A stretch of DNA of 64,000 bases from NCBI GenBank assembly GCA_030827135.1, contig JAURFE010000002.1:248001-312000 (forward strand), read 5' to 3'. Below, piece after piece: positions 8,318 through 16,687 of the stretch (positions are counted from its first letter, which is position 1; every line of letters begins with the position of its first letter). Both the position numbers and the translations under genes were made by a program. This DNA is from Vicinamibacterales bacterium (GTDB lineage: Bacteria > Acidobacteriota > Vicinamibacteria > Vicinamibacterales > SCN-69-37). The notes under the pieces are model-generated. The model was not told where the DNA came from, searched no databases, and worked only from the letters and a program-made list of their open reading frames with translations.

Positions 8318-8390
8318 AATCAATCCTCAATCCCACACTTGATCAATTGCCAATCCTCAATCCTAAATCCTCAATCCTCAATTGACACCC
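8318..8390. repeat. AATCCTC-type short repeat cluster between convergent genes
   Basis: Five or more copies of CAATCCT/CAATCC, some in direct 7-base tandem, with two CAATTG hexamers at 8344-8349 and near 8379. The same motif family recurs at 28725-28750 and 35823-35890. It fills the gap between the TPR gene and rseP, where a terminator would be expected; no classical T-tract hairpin is seen. Confidence 0.65.
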
Positions 8391-8400
8391 GACGTCGCCC

Positions 8401-9717
8401 TCAGCGAAGCAGACGGGCGACGTCGTTATAAATGACCGTCACCATCAGCAGCAGGATCATGGCGAAGCCTGCAAACAGGATTCGCTCCTTCACCTTGACG
8501 CTGAAGTCGCGTCGGGCGAGGCCTTCCATGGCAAGAATCGCGATGTGGCCGCCGTCGAGCACGGGAATCGGCATCAGGTTCAGCAGGCCGAGGTTGAGGC
8601 TGATATAAGCCATGAGACTGAACAGCGCCACCCACCCGAGCTGGGCGGTCGCGCCTGAAATTTCAGCGATGGCGACCGGGCCCATCAGCTGATTCACCGG
8701 CGTCTCACGAGTGAAGAGTCCGGCCAGCGTGGTGCCGATGGTCTTGCTCGATTCCCATGTCTCGTCCACCGACATCCGCGCGGCTCCAAACAATCCCGGT
8801 TCGAGCCGGCGGGTCTCTCCCGCGCTGATCTGCATGCCGACCATCCCGATCTCGCCGACACGTTCCGAGGTGACGGCGATGTCCAGGGTGGCACCGGCGC
8901 GTTCAACCGTGAAGATCATTTCGGCGTCGGCGCTTTTCTGAATGCGGCTGATGATGCCTTCGCGGCCGACGCCGCGCTCCCCGTTCACCGCAAGAATCAC
9001 ATCGCGCACCTGGAAGCCCGCGCGTTCTGCCGGTGTGTTCGGGTTGATGAGTTGGATCTGCGGGCGCAGGACGGGGGCCACACCGATCGTCCCGATGTCG
9101 AAGCGGCCTTCCGCAGCCGGGGTCAGGATGATGTTGACCGGGACGCCGGCCCGGTCGATCGCGAGGTCGATTTCGCGATTGGCGCGTGGCATCACGGCCA
9201 GGTCGAACTGGTCCCAGGTTTCGACCGTGGTGTCGTTCACGCGAACGACACGGTCGCCGACCTGCACCCCCGCTTTTGCGGCCACGCCATCGGCGGCCAG
9301 CGCCCCGATCACCGGTGGCGCGGAGCGATACAGCGGGACGTCCGCCCCCTGCGTCAGCACCACCGTGGTGAGGATCAGGGCCAGCGCGATGTTCATCACG
9401 GGGCCGGCCAGGTACACCTGAAACCGCACCCACTTGCTCTTGGAGAGGAACTCGGCGGGGTCGCCGGACGGCTTGTCTTCAGCCGTCTCACCCGCCAGCT
9501 TGACGTAGCCGCCGAGCGGGATCGCACTGATGCAGTACTCGGTGTCCCCGCGGGTGACCTTGACCAGCTTGGGGCCGAAGCCCAGGGAAAACGCGAGCAC
9601 CCTGACGCCATACCAGCGCGCCACCAGGAAGTGGCCGAGCTCGTGGACGAAAATCAGGACGCCCAGGACAAAGAGGAACGGGACGATGGTCTGTACAAAT
9701 CCGAGAATACTGCTCAT
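8401..9717 (-). CDS. rseP: site-2 zinc metalloprotease RseP
   Basis: 438-residue intramembrane protease that completes regulated cleavage of anti-sigma factors and other membrane substrates. Start at MSSILGFVQT, the first codon giving a proper TM1; in-frame codons upstream fall in a palindromic repeat. Active-site HELGH at residues 25-29 in TM1, two PDZ-like domains (~115-195 and ~205-285, e.g. NPNTPAERAGFQVRDVILAV), and the conserved NLMPIPVLDGGH segment near 375-390 in a late TM helix. The length matches the family. Order dxr-rseP after cdsA and uppS is the common bacterial arrangement. Three palindromic elements separate it from dxr and may uncouple its expression. Confidence 0.95.
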   Translation of the reverse strand: MSSILGFVQTIVPFLFVLGVLIFVHELGHFLVARWYGVRVLAFSLGFGPKLVKVTRGDTEYCISAIPLGGYVKLAGETAEDKPSGDPAEFLSKSKWVRFQVYLAGPVMNIALALILTTVVLTQGADVPLYRSAPPVIGALAADGVAAKAGVQVGDRVVRVNDTTVETWDQFDLAVMPRANREIDLAIDRAGVPVNIILTPAAEGRFDIGTIGVAPVLRPQIQLINPNTPAERAGFQVRDVILAVNGERGVGREGIISRIQKSADAEMIFTVERAGATLDIAVTSERVGEIGMVGMQISAGETRRLEPGLFGAARMSVDETWESSKTIGTTLAGLFTRETPVNQLMGPVAIAEISGATAQLGWVALFSLMAYISLNLGLLNLMPIPVLDGGHIAILAMEGLARRDFSVKVKERILFAGFAMILLLMVTVIYNDVARLLR

Positions 9718-9757
9718 AGGGACATCCCGATGGTAGCGTACGGCGGGCGCTGGGCCC

Positions 9758-9856
9758 ACGTAGGGCGCGCTGGGGTGTAGCGCGCCAGTGGCGTACGTAG
9801 GGCGCGCTGGGGTGTAGCGCGCCAACACAGCCCGCTGCAGTTGCGCGGGCCCTACG
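9758..9856. repeat. three palindromic intergenic elements (stem 8, loop 7)
   Basis: Two identical 30-bp units (9758-9787 and 9795-9824), each containing GGCGCGCT, a 7-base loop GGGGTGT, then AGCGCGCC, i.e. a perfect 8-bp stem, preceded by ACGTAG. A third, diverged unit in the opposite orientation lies at 9827-9856 (ending GGGCCCTACGT). Located between dxr and rseP. The same element recurs at 37107-37186, 37963-37986, 58922-58985 and 63350-63378. Confidence 0.9.
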
Positions 9857-9872
9857 TCCTGCCTCCACTCGC

Positions 9873-11039
9873 CTAGCCGCCCACCCGCTCTGTGGCGAAA
9901 CGTCGCGCCCAGATGTCCACTTCGCGGACGTCGGCCAGACTGCGCGGCACCGGGGTGGCGCGGCCGGCTTCCTCAAGGGCGCGTTCGATAATGACGGGGA
10001 TGTCCACGAAACGCAGGCGCTCGTCGAGGAACGCTTCGACCGCGATCTCGTTCGCGGCGTTGAGCACCACAGGCCAGGCGCCGCCGTGTTCGAGGGCCGC
10101 GTAGGCGAGACGCAGACACGGAAAGCGCTCGGGGTTGGGCGGCAGAAACTCGAGCGTGCCCATGCGCGCGAGGTCGAGGGGCGGCACAGGGGCGTCCCAG
10201 CGCTCGGGATACGAAAACGCGTACTGAATGGGAAGGCGCATGTCCGTGACGCCGAGCTGCGCAATCACCGACCCGTCCGTAAGTTCCACCATCGAATGCA
10301 CGATCGACTGCGGATGCACGACCACGTCGATCCGCGGCGCCGGCACGTCAAACAACCACCGTGCCTCGATCACTTCGAGTCCCTTGTTCATCAGGGTCGC
10401 GGAATCGATCGTGATTTTGCGGCCCATCTGCCACGTGGGATGCCGAAGCGCATCCGCCGGTGAGACCTTCGCAAGTTGTGGGTCGTCCCAGGTGCGGAAC
10501 GGTCCACCAGAAGCCGTGAGCACCAGACGCCGCACCTCGGATGCCCGCCGTCCATGCAGACACTGATGGATGGCGTTGTGCTCGGAATCCACCGGCAACA
10601 GCGCCACGTCATGCCGCCGCGCCGCATCCACCATCAACGCGCCCGCCATCACGAGTACTTCCTTGTTCGCGAGCGCCACGGTCTTCCGGTGATCAATCGC
10701 CGCAAGCGCGGCTTCAAGACCGGCCGCGCCGGACGATGCGCAGAGGACGAGATCGACGTCAGGATGTGTCGCCGCGGCGAGCAGTCCCTCAGGGCCCGCG
10801 AGCAGATCGCGCGGGTGCTCCCCGGGCGCCAGTCGGGCCTTCAGCGTCGCCAGCGCATCTGACGTGCCGGCACTGGCAAGCGCCGGCCGGTACTTCGCGA
10901 CCTGCGCCGCCAGCCGTTCGGTGTTCTGGCCGGCTGCGAGTGCAACGACCTGCACCCGATCGGGGTGGGTATCCACGACGGACAACGCACCCTGCCCGAT
11001 GGAACCTGTCGAACCCAGGATGGCGATTCGGATCGGCAT
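9873..11039 (-). CDS. dxr: 1-deoxy-D-xylulose 5-phosphate reductoisomerase
   Basis: Second enzyme of the MEP isoprenoid pathway, converting DXP to MEP with NADPH and a divalent metal. 388 residues, normal length. N-terminal Rossmann motif ILGSTGSIGQG (residues 8-17); metal ligands in LPVDSEHNAIHQCL; substrate loop ASGGPFRTWDD; PTWQMGRKITIDSATLMNKG; C-terminal helical domain. Its ATG overlaps the cdsA stop by one base, so the two are translationally coupled. Together with cdsA and uppS it supplies isoprenoid and phospholipid precursors for the envelope. Confidence 0.97.
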   Translation of the reverse strand: MPIRIAILGSTGSIGQGALSVVDTHPDRVQVVALAAGQNTERLAAQVAKYRPALASAGTSDALATLKARLAPGEHPRDLLAGPEGLLAAATHPDVDLVLCASSGAAGLEAALAAIDHRKTVALANKEVLVMAGALMVDAARRHDVALLPVDSEHNAIHQCLHGRRASEVRRLVLTASGGPFRTWDDPQLAKVSPADALRHPTWQMGRKITIDSATLMNKGLEVIEARWLFDVPAPRIDVVVHPQSIVHSMVELTDGSVIAQLGVTDMRLPIQYAFSYPERWDAPVPPLDLARMGTLEFLPPNPERFPCLRLAYAALEHGGAWPVVLNAANEIAVEAFLDERLRFVDIPVIIERALEEAGRATPVPRSLADVREVDIWARRFATERVGG

Positions 11040-11839
11040 CAGGCCACGTACCTGAGGAACAACACAAACACGGGCCCGGCAAACAGATGGGCGTCCACAC
11101 GGTCGAGCACACCACCGTGCCCGGGAATGAGCTGGGAACTGTCCTTCACCCCGGCGCTGCGCTTGAGCATGGACTCAAACAGATCACCGGCAATCCCCGC
11201 ACCGCACAACACGACGCCGAGCAGCAGCCCTTGGTACCAGGTCACGTCGAGCACCCACATCGGGGCCAGCACGGCTCCGGCGACTGCCGCCACGACCACT
11301 CCCCCGATCGCACCTTCGATGGTTTTCGCCGGGCTGATCGCCGGGGCAAGTTTCCGGTGTCCGAACGCGCGTCCGCAGAAGTACTGTGCAGAGTCACTGA
11401 GCGCGATAACGGCCAGAAGAAACACCAGCGTCCAGGGGCCGTAGGTGACCGCCACCCATGCCAACGCGCCCATCGGCACGCCGACATAGATCGGCGCCAT
11501 GACGAGCATCCCGGCCCGCGTCATCATCGACGGCGCCGGCACCCCGCTGCCCAAGGTGACAAGCCCCGCGCCCACGACCAACGCGAGCAGCACCGGCGCC
11601 AACGGGCCACCGGAGATCAGATCACCGGTAAACGCGGTGGCCGCACAGACAACGGCAGCAGCCGTCATGGTCACCGGTCGCGACACGGGCGCCCCGACCG
11701 CAGCCGCGAGGCCCGCCATCTCATGGGCGCCCAGCGCGGCAATCGCCATGGTGACCAGCACCGTGGCCCACCATGGCGCAAAAAACAGCACGCCGACGTT
11801 GAACGCAATCAGGACGACCGCGCTGAGGACGCGAGCCAC
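11039..11839 (-). CDS. cdsA: phosphatidate cytidylyltransferase
   Basis: Makes CDP-diacylglycerol from phosphatidate and CTP at the inner membrane. 266 residues with about 7-8 hydrophobic segments. The C-terminal family signature is complete: ESMLKRSAGVKDSSQLIPGHGG followed by VLDRVDA in shortened quotation, with the conserved K-D and D-R-x-D residues. Lies 3 bases after uppS and overlaps dxr, in the conserved uppS-cdsA-dxr-rseP order. Confidence 0.95.
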   Translation of the reverse strand: MARVLSAVVLIAFNVGVLFFAPWWATVLVTMAIAALGAHEMAGLAAAVGAPVSRPVTMTAAAVVCAATAFTGDLISGGPLAPVLLALVVGAGLVTLGSGVPAPSMMTRAGMLVMAPIYVGVPMGALAWVAVTYGPWTLVFLLAVIALSDSAQYFCGRAFGHRKLAPAISPAKTIEGAIGGVVVAAVAGAVLAPMWVLDVTWYQGLLLGVVLCGAGIAGDLFESMLKRSAGVKDSSQLIPGHGGVLDRVDAHLFAGPVFVLFLRYVA

Positions 11840-11842
11840 GGA

Positions 11843-12631
11843 TTACTTCAGCGCCCCGACAGGATCCGACGAGACGGCGCCATACCGCCGGTCGCGCTTC
11901 TGATACTCCGTGATGCCCTTGAGCAGGTGCTTCGCGCGGAAGTCGGGCCACAGCGTCTCGGTCACCCAAATCTCCGCATACGCGATCTGCCAAAGCAGGA
12001 AATTGCTGACGCGCATCTCGCCGCTCGTGCGAATCAACAGATCGGGATCGGGCTGTCCGGCCGTATACAGCAGTGACCCGAACGTGTCTTCGTCAATCTG
12101 CGCGGGCGTCAGTCCACGACGCACCGCTTCGCGCGCGGCATCCACAATCTCGGCGCGGCCGCCATACGACAGCGCGATGTTGAAGTGCATGCCCGTGTTG
12201 CCGGCGGTGCGCGTCACGGCGGCTTCCAGTTCCTCGCGCACCTCGGGCGCCAGCCGATCAAGCTGGCCGATCACGTGGAAGCGGATGTTGTTCTTGAGCA
12301 GCGTCTTGAGTTCCGCGCGCAGGTAATGGCGCAGCAGACTCATCAAGGCCGAGACTTCGGTCTCCGGGCGCTTCCAATTCTCGACGGAGAACGCATACAG
12401 GGTGAGGACCTGCAGGCCGAGGCGCGCGGAGGTCTCGACCGTGTCGCGCACGGATTCAATCCCTGCCCGATGCCCTTCCACCCGCGGCAAATGCCGTGCG
12501 GCGGCCCACCGGCCGTTGCCGTCCATGATGACGGCGACGTGCCGCGGGAGGCGGTCGAAGTCGATTCTTCTGGCCAGCCCCTCGTCGGCCGATCCCGGTG
12601 GCACTGCGGCCAGCACATCAACGAGTGCCAT
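11843..12631 (-). CDS. uppS: isoprenyl transferase (undecaprenyl diphosphate synthase)
   Basis: cis-Prenyltransferase that extends FPP with IPP to the undecaprenyl carrier for peptidoglycan and LPS. 262 residues. Signature HVAVIMDGNGRWA with catalytic Asp37; LTLYAFSVENWKRP; C-terminal LLIRTSGEMRVSNFLLWQ and EIWVTETLWPDF. A ~25-residue N-terminal extension precedes the core. The start overlaps the truA stop region by 14 bases, suggesting coupled translation. Confidence 0.95.
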   Translation of the reverse strand: MALVDVLAAVPPGSADEGLARRIDFDRLPRHVAVIMDGNGRWAAARHLPRVEGHRAGIESVRDTVETSARLGLQVLTLYAFSVENWKRPETEVSALMSLLRHYLRAELKTLLKNNIRFHVIGQLDRLAPEVREELEAAVTRTAGNTGMHFNIALSYGGRAEIVDAAREAVRRGLTPAQIDEDTFGSLLYTAGQPDPDLLIRTSGEMRVSNFLLWQIAYAEIWVTETLWPDFRAKHLLKGITEYQKRDRRYGAVSSDPVGALK

Positions 12632-13424
12632 GCGGCAAGTCTACCCCGGCTGGATAGTCGACCGACACCAGGGTCAGCCCCGCCGCCGGTGCCGTATCCC
12701 CCGCCTGCTGCCGGTCCCCCGAACGCAGGAGCCGGGGGATCGCGGCCGGATCCCGGCGGCCCGCCCCCACATCCACCAACGTGCCCACCATCGTGCGCAC
12801 CATGTGGCGCAGAAACCCGTCGCCATGGACCTCGACGATGAGGCCGTCGCCGGTGAGGTGGAGGTCCACGCGGGTCACCGTACGCACCGTCTCGGTCACC
12901 GAAGAATGGGCGGCCTGAAACGCCGCGAAGTCCTGCGTGCCGCAACAGTGGGCTGCGGCCTTCCGCATCGCCTCCATGCGGAGGGGCCCGGGCAGATGCC
13001 ACACGAACCACCGCTCAAACGGCGACACGACTTCAGCCGTGACGATGCGGTAGCGGTAGGTCTTGCCGATAGCCGCAAAGCGCGCATGAAACTCCGGCGC
13101 GACGTCGACAACCGACAGCACGCGGATGTCCGGAGGCAGCCGGACGTTGAGCGCGCGGCGGATGGCGCTCACGGCGTGCACGCAATCGACCCGCACGGAC
13201 GCGACCTGCCCCAGGGCGTGCACGCCGGTATCGGTCCGGCCGGCTCCGGTCACGGTCGGCGCGGCCCCCAGCAGCGGCACAAAGGCCTCTTCGATCGCCG
13301 CCTGGATCGTCGGACCGTTTGTCTGGCGCTGCCAGCCCGAGTAGGCCGTGCCGTCGTAGGCGATGGCCAACTTGAGCGTGCGCCGCGGTCCCGCCGAAGC
13401 TGATGCTTCGGCCTCGGTGGTCAT
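12618..13424 (-). CDS. truA: tRNA pseudouridine(38-40) synthase
   Basis: Isomerises U38-U40 in the tRNA anticodon arm. 268 residues from the start MTTEAEASAS, chosen because it gives a usual length just after the pyrE stop. Catalytic motif GAGRTDTGVHA with Asp65; KLAIAYDGTAYSGWQ at the N-terminus; FLRHMVRTMVGTLVDVG near the C-terminus. The stop overlaps the uppS start by 14 bases, and pyrE ends 3 bases upstream. Confidence 0.95.
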   Translation of the reverse strand: MTTEAEASASAGPRRTLKLAIAYDGTAYSGWQRQTNGPTIQAAIEEAFVPLLGAAPTVTGAGRTDTGVHALGQVASVRVDCVHAVSAIRRALNVRLPPDIRVLSVVDVAPEFHARFAAIGKTYRYRIVTAEVVSPFERWFVWHLPGPLRMEAMRKAAAHCCGTQDFAAFQAAHSSVTETVRTVTRVDLHLTGDGLIVEVHGDGFLRHMVRTMVGTLVDVGAGRRDPAAIPRLLRSGDRQQAGDTAPAAGLTLVSVDYPAGVDLPHGTR

Positions 13425-13426
13425 GG

Positions 13427-13987
13427 TTACTTCCGCGAGCCCGGCTTGGTCACCGGCTGCCCCGCCTTGCAGAGCGGGCAGGCGTCCGGTTCCCACGTCG
13501 GCAAGGCCAGTGGAACGAGGGCACGGAACGGCACATCCAGTGAGGCCGCGCCGCCGCTGCGGTCGATGATCGACCCCGCGCCCACGACCGTGGCGCCGGT
13601 CGCTCGCGCGACAACCATGGTCTCCCTGGTGGACCCGCCGGTCGTCACCACATCCTCGATGATGACCACCCGATCGGCGGCTGAGAGCGAGAACCCGCGC
13701 CGCAGCGTGAGGATGTTGTCCTGCCGCTCGGCGAAGATGGCGCGCACGCCCAGCGCGCGGCCGACTTCATGCCCGATGATCAGCCCCCCCAGCGCGGGCG
13801 ACAACACGACCGTCGCATTCAGGTCGCGCAGCAGGTCGCCCAGCGCCTGACCCAGCGCGGCAGCCTGCTGCGGGTGCTGCAGGACGAGCGCACACTGGAG
13901 GTAGCCCCCGCTGTGCAGCCCGGACGACAGGCGGAAATGCCCCTCGTGCAGGGCGCCCGAATCACGAAACATCTGCAGGACGTCCAT
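13427..13987 (-). CDS. pyrE: orotate phosphoribosyltransferase
   Basis: Converts orotate and PRPP to OMP. 186 residues. PRPP-binding loop VVIIEDVVTTGGSTRE; flexible-loop segment FAERQDNILTLRRGF; LSPALGGLIIGHEVG. C-terminal CPLCKAGQPVTKPGSRK tail is typical of the Thermus-like PyrE form. A second OPRT-like gene at 28087-28686 has the same CPLCKAG tail, so two candidate enzymes exist. This copy is the better match to standard PyrE. Its start overlaps the S9-peptidase stop by one base. Confidence 0.9.
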   Translation of the reverse strand: MDVLQMFRDSGALHEGHFRLSSGLHSGGYLQCALVLQHPQQAAALGQALGDLLRDLNATVVLSPALGGLIIGHEVGRALGVRAIFAERQDNILTLRRGFSLSAADRVVIIEDVVTTGGSTRETMVVARATGATVVGAGSIIDRSGGAASLDVPFRALVPLALPTWEPDACPLCKAGQPVTKPGSRK

Positions 13988-16503
13988 CAGCGTACTCCCC
14001 GCAGTTCTTCCTCGAACAACCTGAGGATCCGTCTGTACTCATCCGCCCAGCTGGTCTCTTCCGTGAATCCGTGATTCTCGACCGGGTAGCCGACAAGATC
14101 CCAGTTCTCCTTCCGCAGTTCGATCAGTCGCTGCGCCAGACGCACCGAGTCCTGGTAGAACACGTTCGTGTCCACCATGCCGTGCAACATCACCAGCCGG
14201 CCCTTGAGTCCCTCTGCAAAGTAGATCGGGGAACTCCGGCGGTACGCCTCCGGGTCGGTCGCCGGCGTGTTGAGGATGTTCGACGTGTAGCCGTGGTTGT
14301 AGTGCGCCCAGTCGGTGACGGGCCGCAGCGCCGCACCGGCCGCAAACACATCGGGCGTCGTGAACATCGCCATCAAGGTGATGAAGCCGCCGTAGCTGCC
14401 GCCATACACCCCGATGCGCTTCGGATCGACCTTCTCGGTTTTCACGAGGAAGTTCGCGCCGTCCACGACATCCTCAAGATCCTTGCCGCCCATGTGGCGG
14501 TAGATGCCGGTGCGCCAGTCGCGGCCGTAGCCCGAGCTCGCGCGGAAGTCGGGGTCAAGCACCACGTACCCCTTCGACGCGAGGATGTTGTGAAACATCA
14601 TCTCGCGGTAATAGGTAGACCAGTACTTGTGCGCGTTCTGCAGATATCCGGCGCCGTGCACAAAGACCACCGCCGGCTTCCGCGGGTCACGCTTCGCGCC
14701 CATCATCTCTGGCGTATACAACCTCGCATACACATCCTTGCCATCGCGGGCTTGGTACGTGATCACCTTCGGGTCGATCCACTTGTGCGCGCGCCACTCG
14801 TCGCTCGGCGTCGTTGTCACCTGCTGCGCCGCCGCACCCACGGCCATTGGCATCACATGCAGTTCATTCGGCTTCGTGCTGTACGAGTGCACCAGCGCGA
14901 TGTGCATTTCGTCGGGCGACAACGTCACCGCGTTATCCCCCGCCATGGTGGTCACCTTCGTCCGCGCGCCGCCCTCGACGGACATCGTGTAGAAGTGGCG
15001 CTCACCGGGATGCACTTCATTGGTGGTCAGGAAGAACTTCGACTTGTCTTTCGACAGCTGCACGCCGGTCACTTCCCAGTTCCCGCTGGTCAGCGCCACC
15101 GCCTGGGGCTGCGCGGCGCTCATGTCGAGCGAGTAGAGATGCATGTACCCGGACCTCTCCGAGAGAAACACGTAGCGCCTGTTGTCGGCCAGCCACACGC
15201 CGCCGGCTCCGCCGACCCCGCCCCCAATCCCCATCGAGCGCACCCATGCATCGTCACGCAGATTGTCGAGCACGGTCGCGGCGCCGGTCGCCGGATCCAC
15301 CTTCACATACCAGCGGTTTTTGTTGTCTTCCGCCGTCAGGGAGATCAGCGTGTGGGCCCCGTCCGGTGAGGTGTCGATGCCGCCCCAGTTCACGGTGCGT
15401 GGCGTCGGCGTGGCGTTCGGGATCGCCGTGTAGTTGGTGCCGGCAAAACTCGCGGCGTCGGCCCAGACGTGTTTGTTCTGCTGCGTGTCGAGCACCGCGA
15501 GCTTGCGCACGGCGAGGTTGTCCCCGACATTCGGCCGGCCAGCAATCATCTCGGGGTACGACGACGTGGTGATGTAGTTGGGCGTGTCCTGGCCACGTGC
15601 CGGTACTTCAGGCTGTTCGTTGACCGTGATCCACACATAACGTCCGTCGCCGGAGAGTTGCATCCCGGCGACCGACTGCCGTTCGGCGAGCTGGAATCGC
15701 GCGATTGGGGTCTGCGTGGCGGCACCACCGCCGGCCCCACCCCGTCCCCCTCGCCCCTCTCCGCCCTGACGTCCGGCCGCGGCCTGCTGCTGCCGAGTGC
15801 GGAGAAACTCAATCAGCTTCAGTTCTTCTTCGCGCAGCAGCCGCTGTGCCTCCGTCTCACTGCCGCGACCCGCACCGGCGCCGCCGCCCCGCGCACTCTG
15901 GGCGGCGCCGCGGCCTCCGGAGCCGCCGCCGCCCGTGGGCGCTGCGCCGGCGGCGACGATGTCGGTCAGCTGCACAAACTGCGGATCGGCCGCGGCGTCC
16001 AGGGCCATCAGGTACAGGTTGCCGTCGCGCTGGAACGTCACGGCAGTGTCGTTTTTGGCCCATCGCGGATCGGACTCATTCGCCGACGTCCGGGTGAGCT
16101 GGCGGCGTGTGCCGGTGGATGTCTCGTAAATGACGAGGTCGCCGCTCTCGGCAACGAGCAGCCGGCGGCCGGCCTGATCGGGACGTCCCGCCTGGGGGGT
16201 GTCGAGGTTCGCGGCCTCCTCGGTCGTCAATTCCCGCAGGCCGGTGCCGTCACGGTTGACGACAAAGGTGCCCGTCCGTTCGGCGCCCGCCTTCTGCCAG
16301 GAGAAGTAGATCTTCGAGGAATCCTTCGACCAGCGGATGTTGCCCGGGGACGTCCCGACGAGCGCGGGGCCCCGCATGATGGAATCCACGGTCAGGGCCA
16401 TGACCGCCGGCGTGGCCGTCGGCGCGGTGGCCCGCTGGTCGGCAATCAGTGCCGACGCAGAAATCGTCAGGCCAAGAACGAGGAGGAGCGGAAGTCGGCG
16501 CAT
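13987..16503 (-). CDS. secreted S9-family (DPP-IV-like) serine peptidase
   Basis: 838-residue exported prolyl-oligopeptidase-family enzyme. Start MRRLPLLLVLG gives a signal peptide; an alternative Met lies three codons upstream. Residues ~40-560 form the beta-propeller (WD40-like PD40 repeats); ~600-838 are the alpha/beta-hydrolase domain with nucleophile motif GVYGGSYGGFITL, acid region HGMVDTNVFYQD and His in VENHGFTEE. A Gly/Arg-rich, probably disordered insert at ~185-260 (GGGGSGGRGAAQ, GRQGGEGRGGRGG) sits inside the propeller, like the insert in the M14 peptidase at 3548. Likely a periplasmic peptidase in protein scavenging. Confidence 0.88.
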   Translation of the reverse strand: MRRLPLLLVLGLTISASALIADQRATAPTATPAVMALTVDSIMRGPALVGTSPGNIRWSKDSSKIYFSWQKAGAERTGTFVVNRDGTGLRELTTEEAANLDTPQAGRPDQAGRRLLVAESGDLVIYETSTGTRRQLTRTSANESDPRWAKNDTAVTFQRDGNLYLMALDAAADPQFVQLTDIVAAGAAPTGGGGSGGRGAAQSARGGGAGAGRGSETEAQRLLREEELKLIEFLRTRQQQAAAGRQGGEGRGGRGGAGGGAATQTPIARFQLAERQSVAGMQLSGDGRYVWITVNEQPEVPARGQDTPNYITTSSYPEMIAGRPNVGDNLAVRKLAVLDTQQNKHVWADAASFAGTNYTAIPNATPTPRTVNWGGIDTSPDGAHTLISLTAEDNKNRWYVKVDPATGAATVLDNLRDDAWVRSMGIGGGVGGAGGVWLADNRRYVFLSERSGYMHLYSLDMSAAQPQAVALTSGNWEVTGVQLSKDKSKFFLTTNEVHPGERHFYTMSVEGGARTKVTTMAGDNAVTLSPDEMHIALVHSYSTKPNELHVMPMAVGAAAQQVTTTPSDEWRAHKWIDPKVITYQARDGKDVYARLYTPEMMGAKRDPRKPAVVFVHGAGYLQNAHKYWSTYYREMMFHNILASKGYVVLDPDFRASSGYGRDWRTGIYRHMGGKDLEDVVDGANFLVKTEKVDPKRIGVYGGSYGGFITLMAMFTTPDVFAAGAALRPVTDWAHYNHGYTSNILNTPATDPEAYRRSSPIYFAEGLKGRLVMLHGMVDTNVFYQDSVRLAQRLIELRKENWDLVGYPVENHGFTEETSWADEYRRILRLFEEELRGVR

Positions 16504-16612
16504 GGTTTGCATTCTCTTCAGGAAACGGCGGAAATCCTGGGTGTTTGGCTCGGGACCTTCCCCGAACCGGGACAGTCGCGTCCCGGAACCGCGAACGACG
16601 ATTGTCGGGGCG

Positions 16613-16619
16613 TAGTATA
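16613..16619. promoter_or_regulatory. overlapping divergent -10 candidates
   Basis: TAGTAT on the plus strand (16613-16618) and TATACT on the minus strand (16614-16619) overlap, between the S9 peptidase and the TolC-like gene. Here both leaders would be long (about 60 and 100 bases), unlike the leaderless pairs elsewhere. No good -35 was recognised. Confidence 0.35.
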
Positions 16620-16687
16620 GAACGTTTGCGAACCGCAGCTGCGCCGCACCCGTCCTACTACGGGACAGCTTTCTGGAGATAGTAACG

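Noticed and set aside
10541-12076. 511-codon plus-strand open frame over dxr, cdsA and uppS
   Set aside because: Overlaps three well-identified genes; no recognisable domain.
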